From Acidithiobacillus concretivorus (GTDB lineage: Bacteria > Pseudomonadota > Gammaproteobacteria > Acidithiobacillales > Acidithiobacillaceae), in NCBI RefSeq assembly GCF_018853445.1, contig NZ_JABELD010000029.1:1-64000 (forward strand): a stretch of 64,000 nt of DNA. Direction: 5' to 3'. Both the position numbers and the translations under genes were made by a program. The notes under the pieces are model-generated. The model saw only the letters and a list, made by a program, of their open reading frames with translations. It had not been told where the DNA came from and did no database searches. Shown one piece after another: positions 17,100 through 27,724 of this stretch (its first letter is position 1; every line of letters starts with the position of its first letter).

Positions 17100-18779
17100 T
17101 TATGCGTCCACATTGGCCAGAAGCGTGGCCGCTGCCTCGAATACAGCCGTGTTGAGATCAATGCCGCCGAGCATGCGGGCAATTTCCTGCTGACGTTGTG
17201 CAGTTTGAAGGGGGCTTATGGCGCTGAGGGTTTGCCCATCCTTCACCTGTTTTTCAATGTGCAGGTGATGGTGACCCTGCGCTGCCACTTGGGCAAGATG
17301 GGTAACACAAAGCACCTGCTGATGGGTGCCAAGGCGGCGGAGCAGACGTCCTACGCGTTCGGCAACGGCCCCACCAATACCCACATCCACTTCGTCAAAA
17401 ATCAGGGTGTCAATGCGCTCGGGTGCCGCCAGAATGACCTGTAAGGCCAGACTGATACGGGAGAGTTCTCCGCCGGAAGCCACCTTGGCCAGGGCCTGTG
17501 CCGGATGGCCGGGGTTGGCGGTAATCCAGATTTCTGTCTGATCCCAGCCGGAGTCACGCCAGAATTTTTCTTCTTCCGGGTGACTGGATAAACGTAATTC
17601 AACCTGAGCATGGGGCATGCCCAGCTGACGGATTTGTTCGGCAACCGCGTCCGCCAAGGCTTGCTGTCGGGCTTGCCGGGCGATGGTGAGAGCCTGACTG
17701 TGCTGAATATAGGTCGTTTTGGCTTTGAGTAAAGCCTGCTCAGCGGCAAGCAACGAGCTTTCCAGGTTTTCTGTTCCCTGCAGTTCCTGCCGCAGGGTAT
17801 CGCGTTTGGCGATTAACCCCGGCAAGTCACAATGATATTTGCGTTGAAGATCCTGCAACTGTTGCAAGCGTCGGGCAATTTCTTCCAGACGTTCGGGGTC
17901 GGCTTCCAGATCAGCCAGATAGCTATGCACATTGGAAATGCTTTCTTCGACCTGAATGAGAGCGGCATTGAGCAAGGCCTCATTTTCCTGCAGACGGGCA
18001 TCATGCTGAGAAGCTACGCTGAGATGACGCTGGGCCTCGGCCAGGGCGCGGTTGGCTGGATGCGATTCACCTTCCAGGCCTTCCAGCGCAGCCTGGAGGT
18101 GTTCGCGCAATTTCTCGACCGCGCCGAGACGCTGTTCCTCGCTGCGCAGGCTTTCCCATTCTTCTTCCTGCAACTGTGCGGCTTCCAGCTCCTGCAGCTG
18201 AAAGCGCTGCCAATCGGCCTGTTCATTCTGACGGGTTTGCTCCGCTCGTAATTGCTGGCAGCGCAGCGTCTGTTCCCGCCATAGTCGATGCTCTTCAGCC
18301 ACCTGATCCAACCTGGTTTCCAACCCGGCAAAACGGTCCAGCAGGGCCAGTTGACGGTCGGCGTGGAGCAACTTTTGATGTTCATGTTGTCCCAGCAGCT
18401 CAATCAGATACTCACCAAACTCCCGCAGCTGGGTGAGGGTGACGGTGCAACCATTGATAAAAGCCCGGCTACGGCCATTGCGCTGGAGGACCCTGCGCAG
18501 TACACACACCGGTTCATCTGCATCCATATCCTGATCGCGCAACCATTGGCGGGCGGCATGTTCGGGGGCAAGCGCATATTCAGCACTGATTTCGGCCTGC
18601 TCTGCACCATGGCGGATACTGTCCGCATGGCCCTTATCTCCGAGGAGCAGGGCGATGGCATCCACCAGAATGGATTTGCCCGCACCGGTTTCTCCGGTGA
18701 GTACAGTCAAACCCGCATCAAAATCAATGCTGACGCTGTCAATCAGGGCAAAATTGCGAACCTGCAGGCTGAGCAGCAT
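17100..18779 (-). CDS. recN: DNA repair protein RecN
   Basis: 559 residues, normal length. SMC-like layout: Walker A GETGAGKS (29-36) near the N-terminus, a long coiled coil in the middle with Gln/Glu/Leu-rich heptads, and the C-terminal ATPase half with the signature KVASGGELSRISLALQ and Walker B DTLIFDEVDVGIGG. RecN acts at double-strand breaks. The start follows the nadK stop directly (TAA then ATG), so the two are one operon, the common nadK-recN pairing. Confidence 0.94.
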   Translation of the reverse strand: MLLSLQVRNFALIDSVSIDFDAGLTVLTGETGAGKSILVDAIALLLGDKGHADSIRHGAEQAEISAEYALAPEHAARQWLRDQDMDADEPVCVLRRVLQRNGRSRAFINGCTVTLTQLREFGEYLIELLGQHEHQKLLHADRQLALLDRFAGLETRLDQVAEEHRLWREQTLRCQQLRAEQTRQNEQADWQRFQLQELEAAQLQEEEWESLRSEEQRLGAVEKLREHLQAALEGLEGESHPANRALAEAQRHLSVASQHDARLQENEALLNAALIQVEESISNVHSYLADLEADPERLEEIARRLQQLQDLQRKYHCDLPGLIAKRDTLRQELQGTENLESSLLAAEQALLKAKTTYIQHSQALTIARQARQQALADAVAEQIRQLGMPHAQVELRLSSHPEEEKFWRDSGWDQTEIWITANPGHPAQALAKVASGGELSRISLALQVILAAPERIDTLIFDEVDVGIGGAVAERVGRLLRRLGTHQQVLCVTHLAQVAAQGHHHLHIEKQVKDGQTLSAISPLQTAQRQQEIARMLGGIDLNTAVFEAAATLLANVDA

Positions 18780-19667
18780 TTAATCTTCTCCTGGTGATTC
18801 GGCCCAATGCAGTTTTTCCCGCAGTATCTGAAAGAAGTTTTTCTCTTCTGGATGAATAAAACGTGCCGAGCAGGGGGCACGGCGGATGTGAATTTCATCG
18901 CCAACAGCCAGAGGAACGCTGCAGTGACTGTCCAGGCTGAGGGCGGCAGGCTGACGACTGGCGGTCAGGCGGGCACGGATGGCCACGGTATCGGCGACGA
19001 CCAGCGGCCGGGCGGTGAGGGTGTGCGGGCAGATGGGTACCAGCAGCAGGGCGGCAAGGCTGGGAGACAAAATGGGGCCACCCGCTGACAAGGCGTAGGC
19101 GGTCGAACCTGTTGGAGTGGCAATGATGACCCCATCAGCGCGCTGGGTATAAACAAAGCGGCCATCCATATGGACGCTCAGTTCAATCATGCTCTCGCCG
19201 CCGCCTTTATGAATAAAGACTTCATTGATCGCCAGACCGCTGTGTATTTGTTGATTGTCGCGCCATAACTCAGCATTCAGGACCCGGCGTTGATCTTGCT
19301 GATAATGACCCTGCAAAATGGGTGGCAGGGCGCTTTCTATTTGGTCAATGGAAAGATCCGCCAGGAAGCCCAGCCGCCCCTGATTAATGCCGAGAATGGC
19401 AATGCCATTACTGGCCGTATTTCGGGCCGTGCCCAACAGGGTGCCGTCGCCGCCAATGGCAATAACCAGATCTGTTTCCGCACGGGCTTCACTGAAAGCC
19501 ATCTGTTTCAGGCCGAGGGTATCATCGATCTCGCCAGAACATTGGGTTTCGATAAAAACTTCCCGCCCCTGGGATTGAATGAAATCACGCAACAGGCGCA
19601 ACCCCGGTAGTACCGAAGGATCACGGTATTTGCTGACGAGCAGGACGCGCTGGAAGGGCTTGGTCAT
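18780..19667 (-). CDS. nadK: NAD kinase
   Basis: 295 residues. The IAIGGDGTLLGTAR segment carries the catalytic GGDGT (72-76). NEVFIHKG, YTQRADGVIIATPTGSTAYALSAGGP and the C-terminal LSLDSH segment are all typical of bacterial NadK. It phosphorylates NAD+ to NADP+. An upstream hairpin (GGCGTT / AACGCC, near 19692-19706) lies in the gap before the next gene. Note that the window also holds the end of nadE at its start. Confidence 0.94.
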   Translation of the reverse strand: MTKPFQRVLLVSKYRDPSVLPGLRLLRDFIQSQGREVFIETQCSGEIDDTLGLKQMAFSEARAETDLVIAIGGDGTLLGTARNTASNGIAILGINQGRLGFLADLSIDQIESALPPILQGHYQQDQRRVLNAELWRDNQQIHSGLAINEVFIHKGGGESMIELSVHMDGRFVYTQRADGVIIATPTGSTAYALSAGGPILSPSLAALLLVPICPHTLTARPLVVADTVAIRARLTASRQPAALSLDSHCSVPLAVGDEIHIRRAPCSARFIHPEEKNFFQILREKLHWAESPGED

Positions 19668-19746
19668 GGGAGTAGCCTACATGGGGGCGTTACAAACGCC
19701 AAGAGGAAAATGCCGGTTTTCGGGGTGGGGGAGTTCAGGGCGATAA

Positions 19747-20469
19747 TTACGCCTGCAGCCACCCATAAAAACCGCGTAGCAGAAGATCGGGAACATGCTG
19801 GCTGTTGGGGACTTGCGCCTGCCAGAGCGCCGCATCACCACCGGTCAGTAGCACCTGGGCATCGGGAAACATCTGCTGAAAATGAGTAATGGCACCCTGC
19901 AAGGCGTCGGCAAATAAATGGAACACGCCGGACTGGATGGCTGCACCCGTACTGTTACCAAGGGCGGCGGCGGGTACGGGCAAATCCATGTCGGGGAGGA
20001 GTGCCGTACCGAGAAACAGGGCATGAAGGCTCATGGTGATTCCCGGAAGAATTCTGCCCCCCTGAAAACGGCCATCGGCAAACAGGTCAATGGTAATGGC
20101 CGTACCCATGTCAATGATGATGCTGCTTTGGGCGGGGTAATCCTGAGCCGCAGCAAGCAGGCAGCAGCGTCGATCAAACCCTAGCGTTTCACCGGGAACA
20201 TAGGCGTTGGGGACGCGTTGGTTGAACACCGCCAGATCCGGTTCGCTAAGACGTGCTTTGGGCAATAATTCCCGCCAGGTTTGCAACGCTTCCGGCACGA
20301 CCCCTCCCAGCGCAAAAGTCTCTTCCTCCTCATGAGGGCGTAGCTGTTCCCACTGCTGTAAAATATGCGCAGGATGCAAGGCGGTTGCGGCGCTGATGCT
20401 CTGAAAATGCAGACCATCGTTGCTCTGCGCCAGCAGGGTTCGGGTATTGCCAACGGCGATGAATATCAT
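19747..20469 (-). CDS. coaX: Type III pantothenate kinase with altered N-terminal motif
   Basis: 240 residues from the ATG at 20469, which overlaps the birA stop (ATGA); 14 extra codons upstream lie inside birA. The acetate/sugar kinase fold is recognisable by GNTRTLLAQ, GFDRRCCLLAA (catalytic Asp of the GxDR motif) and IIIDMGTAITID. The PHOSPHATE-1 motif is normally DxGNT, but here it reads AVGNT: the conserved aspartate near position 5 is alanine. This aspartate is important in studied CoaX enzymes, so activity may be changed or the start of the motif relocated. Pairing with birA is the usual birA-coaX operon. Confidence 0.83.
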   Translation of the reverse strand: MIFIAVGNTRTLLAQSNDGLHFQSISAATALHPAHILQQWEQLRPHEEEETFALGGVVPEALQTWRELLPKARLSEPDLAVFNQRVPNAYVPGETLGFDRRCCLLAAAQDYPAQSSIIIDMGTAITIDLFADGRFQGGRILPGITMSLHALFLGTALLPDMDLPVPAAALGNSTGAAIQSGVFHLFADALQGAITHFQQMFPDAQVLLTGGDAALWQAQVPNSQHVPDLLLRGFYGWLQA

Positions 20470-21410
20470 GATGCCAATGGCCGCAGACTGACGTCGCCAG
20501 CACTTAACCATACCGGGTCTTTGTCCGGCTCCTGTACCTGCAGGCGACCATCCCCGCCAATGCCCAGCACTGCTGCCGAATAGTGTCCCCGCACATCGCT
20601 GATCTGCACAACCTGGCGCATCATGGGCGCTGCCGCTTCATTCCAGAGCGGCAAAAAGGGTTCCAAGCCGTCGCGATCAAAGCGGGCGAAATCCGTCTGC
20701 CAGCGGCGAATGATTTGTCCGGCCAGATGGCTGCGGGAGAGCTTGATCTGGTGTTGTGCCAAGCTCGTGGCAGTGTCCGGCAGGGTAGGATCGTCGTGTA
20801 CATTCAGTCCCAGGCCAAGTACCAGGCGGTTTTGCCCGGAGGGCATGCGGCGTGCTTCAAGCAGCAATCCCCCTAGTTTTTGCCCGGCCACCCAAATGTC
20901 ATTGGGCCACTTGATCCACAATCCGCCGATACTTTTTTGCAGTACCTGAAAAACTCCCAAACCAGCCACCAGTGTCAGGGCAGGGTTAATGCTGGCCGCT
21001 TGCGTCCAGCCATAACTCATGGCCAGATGCCGACCAAAGGGTGAAGACCAGTGCCGCGCATGACGCCCGCGTCCGGCCCACTGACTTTCTGCCAGACAAA
21101 CGCCGGGGTTGGCTTCGCTGCCCAGCATTTCGCTGTTGGTCGAAGCACAGGCCGACAGTATCCGGATTTGTGCTTCCGGAATGTTGGCAGCAGCGGCAAT
21201 TTCCGGGCGGGAAAGGGGCGGGTGAGGATAATCGAGCTGCAGACCCTCGGCAGTCTGGCGCAGGGGAATTCCCCACTGCTCTGCTTCCTGAAGCAGGGTA
21301 GTGGCCTCTCCCGCATCGTTAAAGCACTCAGCATGAACCAGAACGTCCAGCAGTTTTTGCAGTGCCGCTGTGGGTGCTTCAGGGGCGGATATGGCCGTCT
21401 CCCAATACAA
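20466..21410 (-). CDS. birA: Biotin-[acetyl-CoA-carboxylase] ligase with degenerate N-terminal domain
   Basis: About 314 residues from a TTG at 21410, which overlaps proA by 32 bases; no ATG or GTG start is available before the catalytic domain, so the start is uncertain. The ligase core is clear: the nucleotide/biotin loop [23 protein letters not shown] (catalytic Lys) and GLGLNVH. The N-terminal ~65 residues are shorter than the winged helix of E. coli BirA. They run from [11 protein letters not shown] to EQWGIPL with no recognisable recognition helix. It therefore likely biotinylates carboxylase without repressing biotin genes. Confidence 0.85.
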   Translation of the reverse strand: MYWETAISAPEAPTAALQKLLDVLVHAECFNDAGEATTLLQEAEQWGIPLRQTAEGLQLDYPHPPLSRPEIAAAANIPEAQIRILSACASTNSEMLGSEANPGVCLAESQWAGRGRHARHWSSPFGRHLAMSYGWTQAASINPALTLVAGLGVFQVLQKSIGGLWIKWPNDIWVAGQKLGGLLLEARRMPSGQNRLVLGLGLNVHDDPTLPDTATSLAQHQIKLSRSHLAGQIIRRWQTDFARFDRDGLEPFLPLWNEAAAPMMRQVVQISDVRGHYSAAVLGIGGDGRLQVQEPDKDPVWLSAGDVSLRPLAS

Positions 21411-22635
21411 TCCATTTTTGCAAGGTTAGCCCTTCCAGACCAACTGGACCGCGAACATGCAGACGATTGGTGGAGATGCCAATTTCCGCCCCCAGACCAT
21501 ATTCAAACCCATCTGCGAAGCGGGTGGAGGCATTGACCATCACCGAGCTGGCGTCGACTTCACGCAAAAAGCGGCGGGCGTGGGTATAATTTTCGGTCAG
21601 AATGGATTCGGTGTGCTGGGACCCATAGCGATTGATGTGCGCAATAGCCGCGTCGAGATCGTCGACAATTTTGAGGGAAATGATGGGCGCCAGATACTCC
21701 GTGCCATAATCTTCTTCCGTAGCTGCCACGGCACCTGCAAGGCGTGGCAAGCTCCGTTCGCAGGCCCGGACTTCGATGCCTTTTTCCTGCAGCGCCGTGA
21801 CAATAGGAAGCAGCAAATCTTCCATTCGATCCTTGTGGATCAACAGGCTTTCGGCGGTGTTGCAGGTGCCCAGTCTTTGGGTTTTGGCGTTGACCACCAC
21901 TTTCAGTGCTTTGCGGGCATCGGCATCGGCATCCACGTAAACATGGCAGTTGCCGTCCAGATGCATAATCACCGGTACTGTGGCATCGGCCTTGATGCGG
22001 GAAATCAGCCCCTTGCCGCCGCGCGGAATGACCACATCCACATGAGCATCCATACTGATCAGCACGCCGACGGCTTCCCGGTCTGCCGTGTTGACGTATT
22101 GCACCAGATCCAGAGGTAATACCGACTTACCCAAAGCTGCCCGCAAGCGTTCGGCAATAGCCATGTTGCTGTGCAGGGATTCCGAGCCACCGCGCAAAAT
22201 GACCGCATTGCCCGACTTGACACAGAGACCGGCGGCATCAGCCGTGACGTTGGGGCGTGACTCGTAAATCATGGCAATCACACCCAGCGGCGCCCGCATG
22301 TGACCAACCTGAATGCCGCTGGGGCGATAACGCAAATCCGTGATTTCACCGACAGGATCGGGAAGTGCGGCAATTTCTTCGAGGCCCTGGGCCATCGCCT
22401 CAATGCGCGTCTCATCCAGTCGCAAACGGTCAATAAAGGCGGCATCCTTGCCCGCCTCTTCGGCGCTGCGCAGATCTTTGCGATTGGCGCGCTGCAGATT
22501 ATCGGCATCACGCCGCAAAAATTCTGCCATCAGGCGCAAAGCTTGGTCCTTGGCGGCGCTATCGGCGCTTTGCAAGCGTCGTTGGGCGCTGCGGGCCCGT
22601 TCGCCAATTTTTTCCATTTCCTGGTGCAAATCCAT
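21379..22635 (-). CDS. proA: Gamma-glutamyl phosphate reductase
   Basis: About 418 residues. Two adjacent ATGs (22638 and 22635) exist; the second is seven bases from AAGGAG and was chosen. Features are [24 protein letters not shown], the catalytic cysteine in [14 protein letters not shown], and [21 protein letters not shown] near the C-terminus. It reduces gamma-glutamyl phosphate with NADPH in proline synthesis. proB is not adjacent. It follows holA on the same strand after a 104-base gap. Confidence 0.93.
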   Translation of the reverse strand: MDLHQEMEKIGERARSAQRRLQSADSAAKDQALRLMAEFLRRDADNLQRANRKDLRSAEEAGKDAAFIDRLRLDETRIEAMAQGLEEIAALPDPVGEITDLRYRPSGIQVGHMRAPLGVIAMIYESRPNVTADAAGLCVKSGNAVILRGGSESLHSNMAIAERLRAALGKSVLPLDLVQYVNTADREAVGVLISMDAHVDVVIPRGGKGLISRIKADATVPVIMHLDGNCHVYVDADADARKALKVVVNAKTQRLGTCNTAESLLIHKDRMEDLLLPIVTALQEKGIEVRACERSLPRLAGAVAATEEDYGTEYLAPIISLKIVDDLDAAIAHINRYGSQHTESILTENYTHARRFLREVDASSVMVNASTRFADGFEYGLGAEIGISTNRLHVRGPVGLEGLTLQKWIVLGDGHIRP

Positions 22636-22739
22636 CATCAGTCTCCTTTTTCGTGTCAGCCAGGCTGGCATGAGTTCAGCGAAGAACCTTCGGTGTATGG
22701 GGATTCATTCGCGCGGATATTGGCTCTATTGTGCCGTTC

Positions 22740-23735
22740 TCAAGCCGATCCGGCAATTCGCAGGCATAAATCGGTCAGGGCGGGCCAGACCGGAGTGGGG
22801 TCCTGACCCTTGATGCGGGCATCAATTTCAAGGCATTCACGGATACCCGCCAGCAGGCTATGACCCGGCAAACGCCGTGCCGCCGTGCGGAACCAGTTTT
22901 GGCGGGGAGGGAATACCCGGTTCTGGCGAAAAACCTGATCAACGTCCACATGGGCGGCGCGTAATTCCGCCAGTATCCGCAAATCCTTGTGGAGTGCCCA
23001 GAGACAAAGGGCCGGTTCACCATCCCCACTGCGCAGACGATCAATAATGCGCAGAATTTGCGTCGGTTCAGCGCGCAGCGTCGCATCCGCCAGATCATAA
23101 ATATTGAACTGACTGCTGTCGGCCAGTACGTTACGAATAGCGGCAACATCCACCGCCTGCCCCGGATAAATCTGCTGCAGGCGTAAAATAGCCTGATGAC
23201 AGGCCCCAAGATTGCCCGCACTCAGATCCGCCAGCAACTGGATGGCCTCTTGATCTGCCGACATTTTTTGCAGCTTGAGGCGCTGTTCTATCCAGCGGAT
23301 CCAGTCTGCGCCTTCGGGGCGATACAACAACATGGTCTGGCCGTGACTTTCCAGGGCTTTGAACCATTGCGTTTTCTGGACGCTGGCATCGGGGCGCGGG
23401 CCGCTGAAGACGAGCAGAGCATCGGGGGGTGGTGAAGTCAGCCAGTACTGCAGGGCGCTGACGCCTTCCTTGGGGAGTTTGATGCTGTCCAGACGCAGGA
23501 GGAGCAGGCGTTGTTCAGCGAAAAGCGAGCCAGCATCCCGCTCATCGCGCAGCGCATCCCAAGGGGCAGCGGAATGATTCAGTCGTTGTCGTTGGGCAAA
23601 ACCCTGTTCTGCAGCAACCTTGCAGAGTGCTTCTTCAGCCTCTTGCAAAAGCAGCGGTTCATCAGAGAACAAACCGTAGACGGACGCCAGCTTACCCTGC
23701 AGGTGTCCTGACCACTGTCCCGGCTTGAGTCGCAT
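22740..23735 (-). CDS. holA: DNA polymerase III delta subunit
   Basis: 331 residues. HolA is poorly conserved, but the pattern is right: YGLFSDEPLLLQEAEEAL at the N-terminus, an RLLLLRL strand, LVFSGPRPDASVQKTQWFKAL, and a C-terminal helical collar (AEPTQILRIIDRLRSGDGEPALCLWALHKDLRILAEL). Delta opens the beta clamp within the clamp loader. The neighbour lptE upstream (one base between stop and start) is the conserved holA partner in proteobacteria, which supports the call. Confidence 0.9.
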   Translation of the reverse strand: MRLKPGQWSGHLQGKLASVYGLFSDEPLLLQEAEEALCKVAAEQGFAQRQRLNHSAAPWDALRDERDAGSLFAEQRLLLLRLDSIKLPKEGVSALQYWLTSPPPDALLVFSGPRPDASVQKTQWFKALESHGQTMLLYRPEGADWIRWIEQRLKLQKMSADQEAIQLLADLSAGNLGACHQAILRLQQIYPGQAVDVAAIRNVLADSSQFNIYDLADATLRAEPTQILRIIDRLRSGDGEPALCLWALHKDLRILAELRAAHVDVDQVFRQNRVFPPRQNWFRTAARRLPGHSLLAGIRECLEIDARIKGQDPTPVWPALTDLCLRIAGSA

Positions 23736-23736
23736 C

Positions 23737-24255
23737 TCAGCCGCCGGACTGACGGACGACCGGACTGTTCAGAACCCGCCGGAGAATCTGCCGGGCACCT
23801 TGCTCCATCAGCAATCTTTCCATGCGAATTTGTTGCTCATTGGTAGCCAGAGGGTTCCCGCTGTTATAACTGAAACTGTTTTCCACCAGCAGCGGCTGGG
23901 CGGGAAGAATGATTTTTTTCTGATGATCCATGACGCTGAATTGCGCATGGAGGGTGTCCAGAAATTCCAGAGCCACGCCGCTACTGGGGCTGATGCTGAT
24001 AATTCTTTGCGAGACATAGGCATTATCAATTTGCAGGAGAGGACCATCCGCACGGCTGTAATTACCGTCGCGCTGCAATTCACGGTGAACGGCTGCAGCC
24101 AGAGCACCGCCGCTGGGACCGCTGCCAGAGACACGCATCCCCTGCAACTTGGCCGGAACGGTTGATCCGGTCTGCAAATGAAACCCACAACCTGCCAGCG
24201 CGAGCAAAAGCAGGCTCATCAACCCGTAAATGCCACGCTGGCGCAATGCTTTCAT
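23737..24255 (-). CDS. lptE: LPS-assembly lipoprotein LptE
   Basis: 172 residues with a lipoprotein signal ending [10 protein letters not shown] (lipidated Cys23). GFHLQ right after the cysteine is the LptE hallmark (GFxLR/Q). The central segment varies, and there is a C-terminal [18 protein letters not shown] helix. LptE plugs the LptD barrel that exports LPS to the outer leaflet. The leuS-lptE-holA order is the standard proteobacterial arrangement; its start overlaps the leuS stop by four bases. Confidence 0.9.
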   Translation of the reverse strand: MKALRQRGIYGLMSLLLLALAGCGFHLQTGSTVPAKLQGMRVSGSGPSGGALAAAVHRELQRDGNYSRADGPLLQIDNAYVSQRIISISPSSGVALEFLDTLHAQFSVMDHQKKIILPAQPLLVENSFSYNSGNPLATNEQQIRMERLLMEQGARQILRRVLNSPVVRQSGG

Positions 24256-26717
24256 CCCAGCACCAGATTAACCAGGCGGCCCGGCACGACAATGACTTTG
24301 CGCACGGTTTTACCTTCCAGATGACGTTGCATGGCGGGGCTGGCCAGCACTGCCTTTTCGATGGCGTTATTGTCCGCTGCGACCGGAAAATCCATGCGTT
24401 CCCGCAATTTCCCGTTAACCTGGATGACCAGGGTCAGCGTGTCCGACTTGAGTGCCTCGGGGTCGGCGCTGGGCCAGGGGGTATGGATGATATTGCTTTT
24501 CTGGCCTAACACTTCCCAAAGTATTTCGGTCATGTGCGGGGCAAAAGGCGAGAGCATCAGCACAATGGCACGCAATCCCTCGCCCAGCACGGCACGCAAG
24601 TCTGTGGGCGCATCAGCACCGACTTTCATAAGGCTGTTACTCAGTTCCATGATGGCAGCAATGGCCACATTAAAATGATAACGACCTTCCATATTGCGGC
24701 TGACGCGTTCAATGCACTGATGAACAGCACGACGCAGATCTTTCGCCTCGTCAGACAATTCTGCCGGTACCATCAGATTCTCTGCCCCATATTCATGGAC
24801 CAGACGCCAGATGCGGCTCAGAAAGCGATGCGCCCCTTCGACAGCCGCATCAGACCACTCCAGATGTTGTTCGGGTGGTGCTGCAAACAAAATGAAAAGA
24901 CGGGCAGTATCCGCACCATAGCGATCAATGAGTCCTTGAGGATCAACCGTGTTCCCCTTGGATTTACTCATTTTGCTGCCGTCTTTCAGCACCATGCCCT
25001 GAGTGAGCAACTGCTTGAAGGGTTCATCGTGAACAGCATCTGCAGGTAACAACCCCACATCCCGCAGCAGGCGATTGAAAAAACGGGCATAGAGAAGATG
25101 CAGTACGGCATGTTCCACCCCGCCCACATATTGATCCACCGGTAACCACTCGGCGGCACGCGCATCCAGCATGGTATCGGCATCAGGACAGGCGAAACGG
25201 GCGTAGTACCAGGAACTTTCCACAAAAGTATCCATGGTATCGGTTTCGCGCCGCGACGGAGCCGCACAGCGCGGACAGGGCACATTCAGAAACTCCGGAT
25301 CATCCAGCAGGGGAGAGCGGGGGTCCTTGAGTTGATAATGGGTGGGGAGCACGACCGGCAAGTCCTGCTCAGGAACCGGCACCACGCCACAATGTTCACA
25401 ATGAATCATGGGGATGGGCGTACCCCAGTAACGCTGACGGGAAATCCCCCAATCGCGCAACCGGTAATTGATGGTTTTCTGGCCCAGACCCCGTTCGGCA
25501 ACAGCCTGGGTGATGCGGGTTTTTGCCTGCACACTGTCCAGACCGTTGAAGTCTCCCGAATGCACCAAAGTCCCGGCACCCGTGTAGGCTTCGGTCATGG
25601 CTGCTGCTTCAACCGGCGCAGATTCTGCCGCAATAACAATCTGGATGGGCAGCTTGTATTTGTGGGCAAACTCGAAGTCACGCTGGTCATGGGCGGGCAC
25701 ACTCATCACTGCCCCTTCTCCATAACCCATCAGCACAAAGTTGGCCGTCCAGACCGGCAGTTCAGCGCCGGTCAATGGATGTTTGACGAACAGGCCGAGA
25801 GGATGTCCTTCTTTTTCCTGGGTTTCAATGCTGGCTTCGGAAACCGAACCATGCCGGCAACGCTCCAGAAATTCAGCCAGAGCCGGATTCTGCTCTGCCG
25901 CCTGCAGGGCCAGCGGATGCTCTGGCGCTACGGCCAGATAAGTGGCGCCCATCAGGGTGTCGGGGCGCGTCGTGAAGACCTTGATGACGCCTTCTCCGCG
26001 AGCCAGGGGAAATTGAATTTCCGCCCCCTCAGAGCGCCCGATCCAGTTGCGCTGCATGGTCAGCACCTGTTCCGGCCAGCCTTCATTCAGGGTGTCCAGA
26101 CCCTCCAGCAATTCTTCGGCGTAGGCGGTAATGCGCAAAAAATACTGAACAATTTCGCGCCGCTCGACGGGGGCACCGGAGCGCCAGCCGCAACCATCCA
26201 CCACCTGTTCATTGGCCAACACCGTCTGGTCAACCGGATCCCAGTTGACGGTGCTGAGTTTCTGGTAGACCAGACCCTTTTCCCAGAGCTTGAGGAACAG
26301 CCATTGTTCCCAGCGATAATAGTTGGGGGTGCAGGTCGCTAATTCCCGTGACCAGTCATAGGATAATCCCAGCCGCTGCAACTGCCCGCGCATGTGGGCA
26401 ATGTTGTCCATGGTCCACTCGGCCGGGGCCAGACCATTTTTGAGAGCCGCATTTTCGGCGGGCAAACCAAAGGCATCCCAGCCCATGGGTTGCAGGACAT
26501 CCTTACCGCGCATGCGCTGATAACGTGCGATAGCGTCGGCAATACTGTAATTGCGCACATGGCCCATATGCAGTTGTCCCGAAGGATACGGAAACATGGC
26601 CAGAGCATAGAATTTTTCCTTGCCGGGCACGCTGGGTGCGCGGAAAGACTGCTGGTCTTGCCAGCGTTTTTGCACTGCCGGCTCAAGGTCTTGGGGGGAA
26701 TAGGCGGGAATATCCAT
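24252..26717 (-). CDS. leuS: Leucyl-tRNA synthetase
   Basis: 821 residues. Class I signatures: [16 protein letters not shown] with HMGH at 50-53, and [12 protein letters not shown] near residue 580. The CP1 editing domain is present (about 220-410, including [15 protein letters not shown]). A four-cysteine zinc site (CEHCG and CPRC, about 440-490) and the C-terminal tail are also seen. It charges tRNA-Leu; one such tRNA, with anticodon GAG, lies at 42.6 kb in the same window. It is the first gene of leuS-lptE-holA. Confidence 0.95.
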   Translation of the reverse strand: MDIPAYSPQDLEPAVQKRWQDQQSFRAPSVPGKEKFYALAMFPYPSGQLHMGHVRNYSIADAIARYQRMRGKDVLQPMGWDAFGLPAENAALKNGLAPAEWTMDNIAHMRGQLQRLGLSYDWSRELATCTPNYYRWEQWLFLKLWEKGLVYQKLSTVNWDPVDQTVLANEQVVDGCGWRSGAPVERREIVQYFLRITAYAEELLEGLDTLNEGWPEQVLTMQRNWIGRSEGAEIQFPLARGEGVIKVFTTRPDTLMGATYLAVAPEHPLALQAAEQNPALAEFLERCRHGSVSEASIETQEKEGHPLGLFVKHPLTGAELPVWTANFVLMGYGEGAVMSVPAHDQRDFEFAHKYKLPIQIVIAAESAPVEAAAMTEAYTGAGTLVHSGDFNGLDSVQAKTRITQAVAERGLGQKTINYRLRDWGISRQRYWGTPIPMIHCEHCGVVPVPEQDLPVVLPTHYQLKDPRSPLLDDPEFLNVPCPRCAAPSRRETDTMDTFVESSWYYARFACPDADTMLDARAAEWLPVDQYVGGVEHAVLHLLYARFFNRLLRDVGLLPADAVHDEPFKQLLTQGMVLKDGSKMSKSKGNTVDPQGLIDRYGADTARLFILFAAPPEQHLEWSDAAVEGAHRFLSRIWRLVHEYGAENLMVPAELSDEAKDLRRAVHQCIERVSRNMEGRYHFNVAIAAIMELSNSLMKVGADAPTDLRAVLGEGLRAIVLMLSPFAPHMTEILWEVLGQKSNIIHTPWPSADPEALKSDTLTLVIQVNGKLRERMDFPVAADNNAIEKAVLASPAMQRHLEGKTVRKVIVVPGRLVNLVLG

Positions 26718-26884
26718 GAATTCTGTTGTTCAGCCCGATATGTTGAAGTGGCACAAAGGTTGCCACAGGCACCCGAGTGGCGCAATGTTCCAGCGCGAGG
26801 AACGGTCTCCTGCCATTGGCGCATTGTTCCATGCAGGTTAGACTAACCCCTGACAGCAATTAAAATATCGAATTTGGAGAAAAC

Positions 26885-27688
26885 ATGGCTGAATTGCCAG
26901 AACTGGAATTACTGAAACAAAAATTACGCCGCAACATCCTCAACAAGCGGGTCAATGTCATGCAGGTGCATAATGCCAAAGGCGAGTTGCTGACCGATGG
27001 CGCAGGCATTGAAGAAGCTTCTTTCAAGGGCAAAGCCATTACCGATTTGCATCGCTATGGTCAGTACCTGTTTCTGGAATTGGCGCGCAAAGATATTCTG
27101 GCCATGCAGCTGGGGGGCGAACTCACTGTCGATTTGGAGCGCGGGCCTGCCCAGGCAGAAAGCGAAGAAGAAGCGCGGGCCGTTCTCGAAATCCAGATCA
27201 ATGGTCATCAACGCTTACGTCTGCATGGCACACAGTTAGGTAATCGCCTGCGGATGCTCGACGAAAACAGCGATGTGGATTTTCTGACCAAGCTTGGACC
27301 CGATCCTTTGATGGTGCATGGCGAAGGACTGGCGGTTTTGCGTGAGGCGCTGTCTCGCCGCCGCAGTGCCCTGCGCAATATTCTTCTGGATGATGCTTTT
27401 GCGCCGGGTATTGGTGCGGTGTGGGCTGATGAAATTCTGTATCAGGCGCGCCTGCGCCCTGATCGCACCGCACCCAGTCTGACGGACGAAGAGCGCGACC
27501 GTTTTCTGGAGCAGATTCCCAAGGTGCTGGACCGGGCAGTACGCTGTCAGGCCAAAACCAATTTGCTACCCAAAACCTTCCTCACCCGGCATCGGGAAGA
27601 CAACCTGTGTCCCGGCTGCGGCGCGGTCCTCGAAACCCTGTCGGTGGGTGGTAAAAACGCGCTGTTTTGCCCGGCCTGTCAAAGCTGA
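26885..27688 (+). CDS. Fpg/Nei-family DNA glycosylase-like protein lacking key catalytic residues
   Basis: 267 residues with the three-part Fpg/Nei layout: an N-terminal domain beginning MAELPELE, an H2TH region (about 150-215), and a C-terminal zinc finger with Cys242, Cys245, Cys262 and Cys265. Classical Fpg begins MPELPE, with Pro as the nucleophile after Met removal; here it is Ala. Glu3 and Glu6 remain. The conserved RGK lysine is Gln60, the GxGNxYxxE asparagine is Ala178 (GIGAVWADE), and the finger arginine is Lys257. It may bind DNA without classic lyase chemistry, or use a primary amine as NEIL3 does with valine. A good GGAG site precedes the ATG. Divergent from leuS. Confidence 0.78.
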   Translation: MAELPELELLKQKLRRNILNKRVNVMQVHNAKGELLTDGAGIEEASFKGKAITDLHRYGQYLFLELARKDILAMQLGGELTVDLERGPAQAESEEEARAVLEIQINGHQRLRLHGTQLGNRLRMLDENSDVDFLTKLGPDPLMVHGEGLAVLREALSRRRSALRNILLDDAFAPGIGAVWADEILYQARLRPDRTAPSLTDEERDRFLEQIPKVLDRAVRCQAKTNLLPKTFLTRHREDNLCPGCGAVLETLSVGGKNALFCPACQS

Positions 27689-27724
27689 GTCAATCCATCC
27701 AGGTCGGGTAGCGCCTGCCCGGCC

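Noticed and set aside
19680-19720. TTGGCG/TAGGCT promoter for nadK
   Set aside because: The spacing is right but the -10 lies six bases from the ATG, giving a leaderless message; a 6-bp hairpin in the same place is more obvious.
25332-26342. 336-codon plus-strand frame opposite leuS
   Set aside because: Antisense shadow of a well-conserved synthetase; no motif or start signal.
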